NCBI GenBank assembly: GCA_028023455.1
Contig: JAQFVV010000356.1
Coordinates: forward strand, 625,893-689,892
Direction: 5' to 3'
DNA from: Epiperipatus broadwayi
Lineage: Eukaryota; Onychophora; Udeonychophora; Euonychophora; Peripatidae
DNA length: 64,000 nucleotides
The translations under genes were made by a program, and so were the position numbers. The notes beneath the pieces are model-generated. The model did not search any database, was not told the origin of the DNA, and was given only the letters and a program-made list of their open reading frames with translations. Numbering within the stretch: position 1 is the first letter of the stretch; the number at the start of each line of letters is the position of its first letter. Positions 37,000 through 48,227 of this stretch are shown piece after piece.

Positions 37000-39430
37000 A
37001 ATGGTAAATTTGAAGATAATAAAGTTGACTGGAATTGGAAATCATCAGCATTATTGTAACTATCTATTAACTAGGAAATGTTATACTGGCAATATACAGT
37101 AAAAATTCAGCCTATTATTCTTGAGAATCAAGTACTATAGTTTATATATGTGCTACTTTATATGCACATGGAAGTACTGATGAAAAAATATATTGTTAAT
37201 CATAGTTGCACTGTGCATGCTTAAAATCTATTTTACCAGTGTATGGAATACAAATGGAAAAAATTAACTAGTAAGCAAAAAAATATTCATTGGTATATTC
37301 TTTTAAACATTAACTTTTCAAATTAAGAAAAATTTGTCTGTTTACTGTCCTATACAAAAAATGGCTAATTATTCTCTTGATTGTTCTCTACTGTATTGAT
37401 TTGTTTAAAATAACTTTTAAATGAACTGAATAAATTAGAAAATTATAACAACAAAATGCTCAACAAGAAAAAATAACTGCCTAGTAAAACGTCTGCACAA
37501 GTATTAAAGTTCTCCAGAGAATAGAAATTCTATATATACTTTTCTTAGTAAATTATTACGTTATTCATAGAAGACTTGTTATAGGGTTAAACAATAAAAT
37601 CATATTACAAAATGTGTTTTTTATGACAGATGAAAATCCAGATTTTTTGAACTGAGTTAATGCATTTATATTTAGTATAATCAGATTGCCAAAATAACAT
37701 TGTTTTACGATGTTAGTTTGTAAGTGAAATGTGTTTATGTGTGCTTGTATTATATACACATTTAGCATCATTATTTATATCTCATTAAAATAAAATAATA
37801 TTGGCCAATAAATCTTATAAATTTAATAACATCTGAAATAATATTTTTACTTTATAATATGCACGTTTGTGTGTGCATAGCTATATACATATATATCTAA
37901 ATCCATTTACTATGTATTATTAAATAGATAATATGTATTAACTTAGCAATTAATGAAATATTTTGTTCTACTATGTATGCATGTTTACATACTTAAGTAT
38001 GTGGTATGTAAACAATTTATATATATATGTTTGAGTTTATCAATCTATGGAAATAATATCTAATATTTGTAAATTGTCAAAATCATAATGATATATTTAT
38101 ATTATAAAGCACTTGTTAATTTTTTAATTTCAATTTTATTATTTTTTTATTACAAAATTTATTGATCATTATTTGAAATAATTTCAGTTAAGGTATTTAA
38201 TAATAATATGTATATATATATTTTCTTATTTACAGTTACCACGTCTTTGTGATCTGAAAGATAGTTTGGACATAGTGCTATTTCTGATATAGATGTGTGT
38301 GTATATGTTTAGATATCTTTATAGTTCTTTTTTAAACTATTTGGTTATTTTTAAGAATTATTAGCTTTGCTTCATACATTTTATAAGGATAGCTAGTATT
38401 ATTGAGCAACAGTGCATATAGCCCAGAAAACTGATGATGATCAGTATTGATATAATAATGCCAGAATTTCTTCACTATGTCTGTTATGGTTATTTTTAGC
38501 ATTTATGTATGTGCATGCATATAAAATATTGATTGTTTTTATAGTATACTCTAAATTTAGAATTGGATGGATAATAATTAATCAGAGATTTTATATTATA
38601 TTTTTTTTAAATCCAGTCACAGTTTGTCTATTGGCTTTTGATGCTTATTGCTGATGATACCATGACACTTATATATATTGTTTCTTATTTATTTTAAATG
38701 CTGGTTTTTTGTTCACTGTCTATATTCAGTACAAATGTAATGCTTTTGATAATGATAATGATGATTTGCATTATCTTCATATCTCTTATTCATACCATTA
38801 TAATATATATGTAAATAATAATTGTATTTTAAAATATATAATAACGTAAATAAATTTTAACTTTTCTTATGATGACTCATTTTAAGATTATTAATTATTG
38901 ACCAATATAAAATAAATAATATCTATAGTTTAATTACTCTAGTCTTTTTGATAGGCTAAAAATAATATTTAACCATGATAGAATAACAATTTAAGTTTAA
39001 TATTTAAGTAGTTTTATACTAGTCACATAATAGTTTCTATATTGGACTTTAATATTTAAACAGCATTACGCTGTTGCACATGCGCTTTGAAGATTTTAAC
39101 TATAAATGAATGAATACTAACACTCAACCACATGATAAAGTCTTTGGAAAAGATAGAATGGCCATCTATCTTTTCGAACCCAAACGCTTTTGTATGGGCG
39201 AATCTTAAGTGTTTGAAAGTGAAAGCATGAATATATTAAATATTGGACTTTCTAACTTAATAGAGCATATTATGTTTAAACACAGTATATGATCAATATT
39301 ATAAATGAATTTAGTCACATTTTAATGATAAATATATTACATACATTCATTTAAATATTAAGTTCATCAGAAATATTACCATATTCACCACTTCCTTTAT
39401 TTTGCTATAAGATCTTGTATAAATGTAATT
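37000..39430. other. AT-rich region, nothing recognised
   Basis: About 2.4 kb without a supported gene or repeat partner. 39060-39240 is less AT-rich and has a weak inverted pair around 'aaacgctt' and 'aagtgttt', too weak to call. Confidence 0.45.
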
Positions 39431-39435
39431 TATTC

Positions 39436-39632
39436 ACAGTACTTTAAACACTTTTTAGCAAAAACCTTTTATTGTACATATATGCATACACAGTCCTATA
39501 GTCCTATGTTTCGACTGTCTGATAGTAAAAGTGGTTCTGATTAAAGACTACAGGATACTCGAAACGTAAGATTGTGTATGCATATACAGTATATACAATA
39601 AGGTTTTTGCTAAAAAGGGTTTAAATTACAGT
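39436..39632. repeat. Palindromic MITE of about 195 bp
   Basis: The left arm (39436-39520) includes 'ctttttagcaaaaacctttt' and 'tatgcatacacagt'. The right arm (39555-39632) repeats these inverted. Both arms contain TCGAAAC-type heptamers facing each other near the centre ('gtttcga' at about 39508, 'tcgaaac' at about 39559). No coding capacity. Confidence 0.75.
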
Positions 39633-39946
39633 GGAAAAATTGCATATTAAGTTCATGCTAGCTTTTTAAATTGTAGTATACATATGTTTAAGGATTCAGT
39701 CTTTTACCAATGAACATACGTTCAATTGGGAAAATACAAAAATATTGGATAAAGAAGAAAAGGTACAAAGAAGAAAATTTAAAGAAGCTGCTCACATGAC
39801 AATGGCAAAAAATCCCATAAGCCAACCTAGTGTGACTATACATAATGTATGGAAATCACTAATCAACTTTTCTCTGAGGAAAAAGTGGAGAAATCAGGAG
39901 GAACCTCATAGATAAGTATATGAAATTACTACATACTGTTGCCTTT

Positions 39947-40040
39947 GGCAGGATGGCTCAGTTGGTTAGAGCGTTACCTTAAATTTCAATAATCAAGAAT
40001 CTAAGCACCCAGGTTCGAATCCAATGCTAGAACTGTCACT
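39947..40040 (+). ncRNA. tRNA-like segment (box A and box B) in the left pseudo-LTR
   Basis: GGCAGGATGGCTCAGTTGG (39947-39965) holds a good box A with a perfect GCTC/GAGC D-stem. GGTTCGAATCC (40012-40022) is a consensus box B. The 3' half pairs poorly and the central part is long, as in a tRNA with an extended variable region or a tRNA-derived SINE head. It is not a functional tRNA by eye. It might act as a Pol III promoter, which is inference. Confidence 0.5.
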
Positions 40041-40057
40041 GGTCAGGCCAGCAACAC

Positions 40058-40091
40058 CTGAAGAAGAGGGGAGAAAAATACCTCTCGAAAC
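40058..40091 (+). ncRNA. Hammerhead-ribozyme-like core, left pseudo-LTR
   Basis: CTGAAGA (40058-40064) fits the hammerhead core CUGANGA. It is followed by a 5-bp stem (AGAGG/CCTCT, 40065-40069 with 40081-40085) and then CGAAAC (40086-40091) containing the second core GAAA. A bulged C before GAAA and weak flanking stems make this copy imperfect. Hammerhead motifs are established in Penelope-like pseudo-LTRs, which supports the reading. Confidence 0.45.
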
Positions 40092-40094
40092 ATT

Positions 40095-40244
40095 GTGCAT
40101 ATACTAACCTGCTTGCTGTGATATTACTAACAGTTAGTGCATATACTAACCTGTTTGCTGTGATATTATTAACATTTGTTTGCTGTGATATTACTAACAG
40201 TTGGTGCATATACTAACCTGTTTGCTGTGATATTACTAACAGTT
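40095..40244 (+). repeat. 42-bp tandem repeats in the left pseudo-LTR
   Basis: Three full units and one partial of a sequence containing 'gtgcatatactaacctg', 'tttgctgtgatatt' and 'actaacagttg'. The same array is at 42941-43090 in the right pseudo-LTR. Confidence 0.9.
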
Positions 40245-40308
40245 GAATGCATTTGGAATATTTAACTAAAAATTAAACTTTTCTAAAGACATTCAACACA
40301 CATATTAG

Positions 40309-42761
40309 ATGATGGAAATAGTCCAATATAAAAATACAGCTAGAACACCATCATCACAAACCTTCAGAAAAACACTAAGTATTTGGTATGGACCTGATAC
40401 TATATCAAACTTTAGACATTATGAAAAACTATGTCTAAAGCTGGCCAAAGTAGAAAATCATTTAACTTTCCTATGTAAATGTAAATCTGAAGGGATAATT
40501 CCTAAAGGTTTGCAACTAAAACCTCCAATTCACTCTCAGAGAGCTGAGAAAATTACTCAGAGAGCAAGTGAAGCTCTGTTAAGAGAAAGAATAAATGCTC
40601 AAAGGTTTTCTAAGTATCAAACAATGCATTCAACTAATAATGTATAATATTTTCTAAAAAATAAACTTACTGATGAAGACTTCATGAGAGTTTCTCAAGC
40701 AGTAAGAAAATAATATTCTACTTTACATAGAAAAATAAAAGAATGCCAAAAGAAGAAACTTGCTAACCTACATGGGCATATCAAAAATCATAATGTACCA
40801 AGCAGTGTACCAGCTTCATCTGTTAAAAATCTCAGTTCTAAACATCTAACAGATACTGAAATTTCTGTTCTTAAAAGAGGATTAAACTTTGCCATAACAC
40901 CATCTAATATCCCTTTATTAGATATAATGGCAGCCACTGAGGAAGTCACTCAAAAATTGCCTTTAGAAGAAGCAGCAGAATTATGCTGGAGAATAAAAAG
41001 AACACTTGACAAGCAACAAAAATTGAAGTCAAACATATCCTATGGAGATAGGAAAGCAATTAAATCTCTCAAAGTAGATAAATCTATAATTATTCTTCCT
41101 GCTGACAAAGGCAATGCAACAGTTGTAATGGATACAACTGATTATGACAACAAAATACAAGAACTCCTCACAGCAGGCCAATATAGAAAAGTGGCAAAAA
41201 ATCCGATACCGAGTAAGAAACAAAGTTACAAGCATTACTCAGAAAGCATTGCAGGTACTTCACTGATTCAGAAAAAAGTAAAATAACATCATATTTCAGC
41301 AAAATTCCTCATCTTTATGGTCTACCTAAAATCCATAAGGATCATGTTCCATTAAGACCTATTGTTAGTTCTGGAGATTCACCTTGCCAAAATTTGTCAA
41401 GATTTCTTCTCAAAGTTCTAAGTCCTTTGGCATACAAGACCCAGTCCTTTATCAGGGATTCTAGATACCATGTAGAATTAATCAAGAACATGAAAATTGA
41501 AAGAACTGACTTACTGGTAAGCTTTGATGTGGAAAGTTTATTCACAAATGTACCATGTGAAGAAGCATTGTCTATTGTAAGAAAAAGATTAAATGGTGAT
41601 AATAGTTTACAAACCAGAACAGCTCTTCCTATTGATAGCATAATGGAACTATTAACATTCTGTATAAAAACAACCTACTTTCAATATAACACAGAATTCT
41701 TCCAACAAAATCAAGGAATGGCTATGGGCTCACCATTGTCTCCTCTGATTAGCAATATTTACATGGAAGAACTTGAAACCACAGCCATAAAAACTACTCC
41801 TTATCCACCTAAAGTTTGGCTTCACTATGTGGATGATACATTTGTTGTATGGCCACATGGTGAAGCACTGCTACAAACTTTCTGGAAACACATCAACAAC
41901 ATATCCCCTTCAATTAAATTCACAATAGAATCAGAACAAGAACAAAAATTGGCATTCTTAGATGTTCTTGTGACAAGACTCCCTCATGGCAAAATCAAAA
42001 CTACAGTTTACCGAAAACCTACACATACAGGAAAATACCTAGCCTATACATCCAATCACACCAGAAACACAAAACATGGAGTTATACTATCACTATGGAA
42101 CAGAGCAAAAGAAGTTTGTTCAGAAACTAGTGATTTGGAAAAAGAAAAGATCTATATAGAACAAACTCTTATGAAAAATGGTTATCCATCAGCTGTTATT
42201 AAGAAAACGTTAAATAGACAACAAAAAGAACCATCAAGAGAAAAGACAATTATTGGTACTGTAGTGTATCCATACATTCCAAAAATAGCAGACAAATTAA
42301 GGAAAATCTGCAATCAGTATAACATCAGAACAGCTTTCCAGAGCCATACCACACTATGAGGAATTCTAACATCTACAAAGCCTAAACTTGAAATGCTGAA
42401 AAGAAAAAACTGCATCTATGAAATACCATGTGAATGTGGAAGAACATATATTGGTGAGACCAGTTGTCCCATTGAAAAGCACTTGCAAGAACACAAACTG
42501 ATGATTAGAAGAGAGAAAACAGATGTGTCTAAGGTAGCAGACCATGTATGTGCCAATGAACATATGTTCAATTGGGAAAATACAAAAATATTGGATAGAG
42601 AAGAAAAGGTACAAAGAAGAAAATTTAAAGAAGCTGCTCACATGACAATGGCAAAAAATCCCATAAGCCAACCTAGTGTGACTATACATAATGTATGGAA
42701 ACCACTAATCAACTTTGCTCTTAGGAAAAAGTGGAGAAATCAGGAGGAACCTCATAGATAA
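40309..42761 (+). pseudogene. Penelope-like RT with GIY-YIG endonuclease, interrupted
   Basis: The product would be a reverse transcriptase fused to a GIY-YIG endonuclease, which nicks target DNA and primes copying of the element RNA. Visible motifs: N-terminal text to about 41210; YGLPKIHK and PLRPIVSS (41310-41370); motif A SFDVESLFTNVP (41521-41556); motif B GMAMGSPLSPLISNIY (from 41715); motif C HYVDDTFVVW (41823-41852) with both catalytic aspartates; FLDVLVTR and TVYRKPTHTGKYL after it. The endonuclease has CIYEIPC and TYIGET (42411-42455) and a Glu-containing RRKFKEAAHM block. Breaks: TAA at 40645, TAA at 40711, a frameshift near 41211-41225, and TGA at 42357. The total span of about 815 codons matches typical full-length Penelope ORFs. 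The RT core itself (41394-42359) is one open frame. The conserved Arg of the endonuclease seems lost (EKHLQEHK). Confidence 0.9.
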
Positions 42762-42792
42762 GTATATGAAATTTCTACAGACTGTTGCCTTT

Positions 42793-42886
42793 GGCAGGAT
42801 GGCTCAGTTGGTTAGAGTGTTACCTTAAAATTCAATAATCAAGAATCTAAGGATCCAGGTTTGAATCCCATGCTAGTACTGTCACT
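42793..42886 (+). ncRNA. tRNA-like segment in the right pseudo-LTR
   Basis: The same as 39947-40040, with one change in the D-stem (GAGT) and a degenerate box B, GGTTTGAATCC (42858-42868). It is less likely than the left copy to act as a Pol III promoter. Confidence 0.45.
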
Positions 42887-42903
42887 GGTCAGGCCAGCAA
42901 CAC

Positions 42904-42940
42904 CTGAAGAAGAGGGGAGAAAAATACCTCTCAAAACGTT
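42904..42940 (+). ncRNA. Hammerhead-like core, right pseudo-LTR (damaged)
   Basis: CTGAAGA and the AGAGG/CCTCT stem are kept, but the GAAA core is changed to AAAA (TCAAAACGTTG). The invariant G is lost, so this copy should not cleave. The flank ACGTT gives a palindromic stem III like that of minimal hammerheads. Confidence 0.4.
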
Positions 42941-43090
42941 GTGCATATACTAACCTGTTTGCTGTGATATTGCTAACAGTTAGTGCATATACTAACCTGT
43001 TTGCTGTGATATTATTAACATTTGTTTGCTGTGATATTACTAACAGTTGGTGCATATACTAACCTGTTTGCTGTGATATTACTAACAGTT
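42941..43090 (+). repeat. 42-bp tandem repeats in the right pseudo-LTR
   Basis: The same unit arrangement as 40095-40244, including the same partial third unit, which shows the array was copied as a block. Confidence 0.9.
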
Positions 43091-43384
43091 GAATGCATTT
43101 GGAATATTTAACTAAAAATTAAACTTTTCTAAAGACATTCAACACACATATTAGATGATGGAAATAGTCCAATATAAAAATACAGCTAGAACACCATCAT
43201 CACAAACCTTCAGAAAAACAATAAAACCAATGTTTGGATATTTATTAATGCATCCATAACAAACTTATTACAATCACTTAATATGATTAGATTTATCAAA
43301 AACTATTTTCAGTTATTACAGGAATAGTCCATGGAATTTTTTTCTTTATTATATATATATGTAAAAGAATACATATGAGCGTAT

Positions 43385-43391
43385 GTGTGTG

Positions 43392-43422
<31 letters not shown>
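43385..43422. repeat. (GT)n(AT)n(GT)n microsatellite
   Basis: GT units flank about nine AT units symmetrically. Confidence 0.9.
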
Positions 43423-43424
43423 AT

Positions 43425-44635
43425 TGAATTCTAACTTACTACTAGCTAAGCCACTTTCCAAGGTAATTCAAAGTACAATATCCAAAGCTCAATAAACGAA
43501 TCGAACATTGATGTCTCTAACCATCACAGACATTAAAGATCGCTCAAACTGGAATGAGATCAATAAGAACATAAAAAAAGACTTTAATAGCATTATAAAA
43601 AATAATGTAGTTTAGTTATTTTTTCTACTGAATTAAGACAATGTGTACAAAAAATATATAAAATACAAAATGAATTTAAAATAATTTAATTAGAAGAATG
43701 AAATATCTCGAATTTTATAAAATAATACATAAAAGAATTAATAATAGCATAAAAATATTAATGTAAAATTGCAAGTAAATTTTAAAGAGATAGAAGTCGC
43801 AAGCTATAATTTATTATTTTAGTATTATAAGAAAGGTTTGGAGTAATATAAAAGTCTCCTCGTGTGATAATATGTTGAACTATTTTCACTCTGAATTTGT
43901 AATTCCTAACTGAATTAGTTAAATATTTATTCATTATAATGAGATATTATTTTGAAGCGCTCTATAGTGGCAAATTAAAAATAAATTAATAATGATATGT
44001 CTTTCCTCTTTTAAGATAAATTTTCTAACTGAAAATAAAAAACAGTTTTAGCAGCTGTTTTTAATTATGCTCTAATCCCATTTTTTTATATAATAATTGA
44101 ATGATCATTTATGGAATAAATGATGATAATTTTTAAAAAAATCTTTTTTTATCCCACCCCATTGCTATTTTTCATATACACAAGAAAATGCAAGAATTAT
44201 CTAATTTAATTCAATTTTCAATTTATTTTTAATTAAATTACTAGGATTTTCAAAATTAATTAAAAATTAATTTATATTAAAAAATATTTATTAAATTTAA
44301 CAAATTATAAACTGCTAATATTTATATGATGTGTTGTATGATTTATAGCGTTGTATTTATTTGTGTTTAGAAATCTGCAATGCTTTTGTTATGTAGTATT
44401 ATATGTGGAGCTTGATTCATACTACAAAACTGTGATGTGAAATTTCCAAATATCAAAATATATATTAAAGTTCCAATATGAATTAAGTTGCATTAAGAGA
44501 TGAAAATCATTAAGTTCTGAAAGTTGCCAGACTGCAAAAAATTGCAGAAATTACAAAATTTTAGTTTGTCTATTTTATTTATACATAATAAAGTAGAAAT
44601 AATGATCACCATCATTTTAAATTCTTGTCAATTTA
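43425..44635. other. AT-rich spacer, nothing recognised
   Basis: 43440-43560 is less AT-rich but has no open frame or partner. Confidence 0.4.
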
Positions 44636-44639
44636 TTTT

Positions 44640-44890
44640 ACATTAAAGTTTTTCCAAATTTAATCCAGTTCTCAGATTTCTAGCCTCCATTATTTCATAC
44701 ATTCAACTCATATGTGGTTTTTTTTTAAATCTTTTATAATATTTTGGAAACCAGTTTAAGACTTCACTGTTCATCTATTATTATCTTTTGTAATAATCTG
44801 TCCAGCCCAACTCCAGTTTAGCTTTAATACTTTCAATGATGTCACTAATAACCTATTTCATTGAAAATATTAAGAGAGTGAAATAGAACT
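44640..44890 (-). pseudogene. 3'-end fragment of the RTE-like LINE
   Basis: It aligns by eye with 57170-57430: 'tttaatccagttctcag' with 'tttaatcctgcttttcc', 'ctagcctcc' with 'ctagcctctc', and 'ccagcccaactccagttta' with 'cagtccaactccacttta'. Only the C-terminal coding and 3' end are present, a typical 5'-truncated LINE insertion. Confidence 0.6.
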
Positions 44891-44894
44891 TATG

Positions 44895-46200
44895 GCATTA
44901 TCTATGCTAAATATAAAAAATGGCAAATAGAACCAAATGATTTGGTTTGTTAAAAATTTCAGATGTAACTTTCTTCTAAATGACCATCCTTAAAAAAAAG
45001 AACAACTTATTATTAAAAATCTCCCAAAAACAGAGCATTTTGTAAAAAAAAAAATACAAAGGTGTAATTAATAATTTGTTAAGAGCATACTCATTACCTA
45101 AATAATATATATTAAGGCTATTACTTTAAGACTATGTGCCTAGATGCAACAGTAGAGACCTCTATCAATCTTAACACAAGATACTAAAAAAGTATTAATA
45201 ATAAACTTGTTTTGTACAATTAAATATCTATACTTTTATAAAATATTTAAAAAATATATTCACGTTGTCATGTCATTTAATTTTTTTCTTTAGAGTGAAA
45301 AACAACTTTGTATTAACACAAACCCATTCACTCCTTGTGTTACTTTTATATAAAATATTTCATTTTCATCTAATTTCTGTTTAATAAATGAAATACTGTT
45401 ATATTTATTGACCACATTATTGTGCTTAGTATATTATCATCATCATTTTATAAAAAAAAATATCCATTTCTTCAAACTTACATCTTTTTAATGCATAAAA
45501 ACTGTCCCTGCAATACTAATTTGAACTCAAACTGCAAGTTCATGGCAAACAAAAAATATCTTTACCAATCTATATAAGGTAAAAATATATGCTGTCTCAC
45601 AAAATAAAATCTATTTATATAGCTCAAAAATGGATATTTATATGTATATATTTATCTTCACTTTAAAATATTTAAAAGACTATAAACAATATCCAATTAT
45701 AAAATTATGAATGTGTATACTTATTTTTTTTAACATATTTGCCTTGAATACTTATAGATATTTAAATATATGTGTGTAGAAAAATCAATAAAATATTTTC
45801 CTACATGATCCCACTGCAATCAATAGAAAAGAAGCCTGCTTCTTCATATCAAGAAAATGGACGTTATAATTTATGCACGCAAATTTACATGGATTTGTAT
45901 ATTACATTTAGTATAGATATTTTCTCACTACACATCTAGCTATGAATATGGGAGTATATATCTCCTGTAAGTGCTTAGCTTAGTACTCAATTAAATTAAA
46001 AGCTTCTGTGCCCATGCGCAATGCACTTATAGATTTGTTTAATATTATTTTTTAAGTTGAATTCATCTTTTTTGAGGTTAATAACTATTAAGCAAAATAT
46101 ATGAATGATTATTTCCAGTTTATTTTAACTTTTCCATTATTAATTCTTTGAAATAAAATAAAGAAATTAGTAACAAAACAATATTATTATTTGAATCATT
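44895..46200. other. AT-rich spacer with a faint MITE arm
   Basis: 45106-45176 faintly matches the MITE arm at 11723-11828 ('aaggctattactttaaga', 'agagacctcta', 'cttaacacaag'). Otherwise nothing is recognised. Confidence 0.4.
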
Positions 46201-46229
46201 TAATATATTAAAAGTCCACTAAAATAATA

Positions 46230-47427
46230 ATTTCCCTTCCCATTTTTGCTAAGTATGATGCTTTGTTTTCATGGGGCCCAATTTATGATCTTATCTAATA
46301 GTGTAGCTTCTCAAGGCACTGCTTGAAAATTGAAGTATATTAATTATTTAGATTAATGTACCTAAATATTTCAGGCCTTCCTTCTATAATAGAATAATTA
46401 TTAATTGGACTACCAGAAGAGAAAGAGAGAGACATAAACTTAAGCAAATCCTTTACTCCATTAATTCAGTTCTCTATAAATCTGGCTAATGAGAAAAATA
46501 AATCATTTCCCTTTCTTCATTTTACTTAGCATCTCATTTTATCCATAAATTCCAAAATAATAAATTAAATTAAATCTTTGTTTTAATATAAGTTTTGGTG
46601 ACAAACTTTTCCACAACTACATCATTTAGTTCAAAAACTTAGATTGTTTTTTTATATATTTCCTTCTCTTCATTCATCAGACTATTCAATTCAAAAAATC
46701 TTTTTATATTCCCATGTTCAACATAATGTACTTTAAAAGAAGTAATTATAATAAATAAAAATGATAAATTTTTGCACATTAATACAGAAGTTTATCTTGT
46801 ACCTATTATTAATTATAACAATCAATAAAACTGTAATTGCATTTTCATAAAAGTGATGAAATCTTATTTTTTTTCTCCCAACATAATGGGAAGACTATCA
46901 TTACAAATAGATTGTACTAATTTCCATTAAAGGTCATTTGAATAAAAAAAAATCATTCACCAAATTTATAATATCCACTGCTTTTGATGTTTCTTTCAAG
47001 GGTTTACAAAAAATAAATTCCTCTTTTATTTTATTTTGATGAATATATCTTATAAAAACAAGATGCAGTGTCCAGTTAGAGAAAACAATTGATTTATCCA
47101 ATTATAAAGTAATTCTTGCAAGACTTTGCTTGATTTCATCCACTACCTGACAATTTCATTAGTTATTATGAATTTTAACTAGGCATTTTGAGTTATCAGA
47201 CCAAAACGTTTGTGCGATGTTATTGTGTCCATATCTAAAAAAAAGATCAAAATGTTGCTGTTGTGGTCAACAGATAGTACCAACATGTAATAACCTGAAA
47301 ATGTTGATAACTATTTTTGGAATATATTAATAATATAATATACTTATTTAATTGCTATTTACCTTAATCCCGGGATAAGTTTTCTATACTCCTTGGGGAT
47401 ATGAAGACCCCAGGTTGGGAACCCCTG
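46230..47427 (-). pseudogene. hAT transposase relic (ZBED/SCAND3 type) with one terminus
   Basis: On the minus strand the element begins CAGGGGTTCCCAACCTGGGG at 47427, a typical hAT-type end. Inside, about 47100-46950 reads LDKSIVFSNW, LVFIRYIHQNKIKEEFIFC and KPLKETSKAVDIINLVNDFF, which follow the 'LDESTDVS...LvfvRYi......eEflfC.pL..ttka.di...v..ff' block of these transposases. ICNDSLPIMLG near 46905 matches 'vCTDGApaMlG'. Text down to about 46230 (KASYLAKMGREI) resembles the C-terminal part. Frame changes and stops are many. No matching terminus was found at the other end. Confidence 0.65.
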
Positions 47428-47464
47428 CATTAGTATTTTACTTTAAAATAATAATAATTAATCA

Positions 47465-47572
47465 GAATGACTTTTTTTTTATGTGTCAAAGCATTGGCCA
47501 GGAAGCGAACCCGTGAACTCGAGACAAATGCTTGTAAGGCAGCTGTGCTGACCACTGAGCCACCAATGCTTG
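47465..47572 (-). mobile_element. tRNA-derived SINE, copy 2
   Basis: The tRNA-like body is 47569-47491 on the minus strand. The acceptor arms GCATTGG and CCAATGC pair perfectly over 7 bp. Box A (GGCTCAGTGG) and box B (GGTTCGCTTCC) are good. The anticodon loop reads CTTACAA, giving a TAC (Val-like) anticodon, and the T-stem pairs at four of five positions. An A-run and short tail follow. Copy 1 at 9190-9282 is more diverged. It could be a tRNA pseudogene, but two dispersed copies with the same 3' extension favour a SINE. Confidence 0.7.
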
Positions 47573-47599
47573 GCTTATTACCAAGATTAATTATCAATA

Positions 47600-48220
47600 A
47601 TATTAATATATATACAATAAACAGATAAATATGTTGATATGTGAGTGTTTGTTTACGTTTTTCACACTTCTTATAACCAAGTTGTCTATCCATAGCAAAG
47701 ATAAATTATACTTCATATTTTTCTATCTTAATGACTATTATTTCAATAATCATTTTTTACTTCATAAAAAAATATATTAATTAATTCTCTACAAAAAAAC
47801 TAACTAAATATATATAACAATTGTTTTGTTTTGTTTTTCTTTTTTTTATTATATATATTATTCTTCCTGTTAACAAGCAATCATATTAAACTAACTGTCA
47901 CAATACATAATGTAATTATATTTATTGAATTATTAATTATTATTAAAAAAAATATGCAGCTCCTCTGGTAAAAAATAAAATTAGTTTTAATTTATTTATT
48001 TTTAGTTTGTAGTTATTATTATATGTTATTGTTTTTATATAAATCAAGATGTTGACTGTTTATAATTTTATATATATATATACTAACATTACTAATCAAA
48101 ATATGAATATAAAAACAAAATACTGTTTTCATTTTTTTTAAATGGAAAAATTTATTCCCAGCATCAATTGACATTTCATCCAAACTTCACTGGCCATTTT
48201 CATAATTAATTACAAAAATA
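47600..48220. other. AT-rich spacer, nothing recognised
   Basis: No supported feature. Confidence 0.4.
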
Positions 48221-48227
48221 AAATTAA

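Larger units (their letters stand above)
39707..40374 (+). repeat. Left pseudo-LTR of the Penelope-like element
   Basis: It contains, in order: the last 69 codons of the ORF of a truncated upstream copy (39707-39915), a tRNA-like segment (39947-40040), a hammerhead-like core (40058-40091), 42-bp tandem repeats (40095-40244), and the start of the downstream ORF. The equivalent right copy is 42553-43220. Confidence 0.9.
39707..43220 (+). mobile_element. Penelope-like element (PLE) with pseudo-LTRs
   Basis: A 3.5-kb unit: a 668-bp direct repeat at each end (39707-40374 and 42553-43220) around a region coding RT and a GIY-YIG endonuclease. In Penelope-like elements such 'pseudo-LTRs' arise from head-to-tail partial copies, and that is what is seen here: the left repeat begins inside the 3' part of the ORF (NEHTFNWENTKIL) and ends inside its 5' part, as does the right one. 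The two repeats have equal length and differ at few positions by eye, so the insertion is fairly recent compared with other repeats here. No target-site duplication was evident. Confidence 0.9.
42553..43220 (+). repeat. Right pseudo-LTR of the Penelope-like element
   Basis: Nearly identical to 39707-40374. It includes the ORF end (stop at 42759-42761), the tRNA-like segment, the hammerhead-like core (damaged here), the 42-bp repeats and a short stretch of the 5' ORF before it breaks off at 43220. Confidence 0.9.

Noticed and set aside
40095-40244. 42-bp tandem units as a CRISPR-like array
   Set aside because: The units are contiguous with no spacers and lie in a eukaryotic retroelement.
42366-42689. 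Minus-strand frame of 107 codons, with others at 41029-41235 and 41342-41641
   Set aside because: Antisense shadows of the Penelope-like ORF; that strand shows no family motif.
47430-47693. 87-codon minus-strand frame
   Set aside because: Its central part is the translated SINE tRNA-like head; no protein homology is expected.
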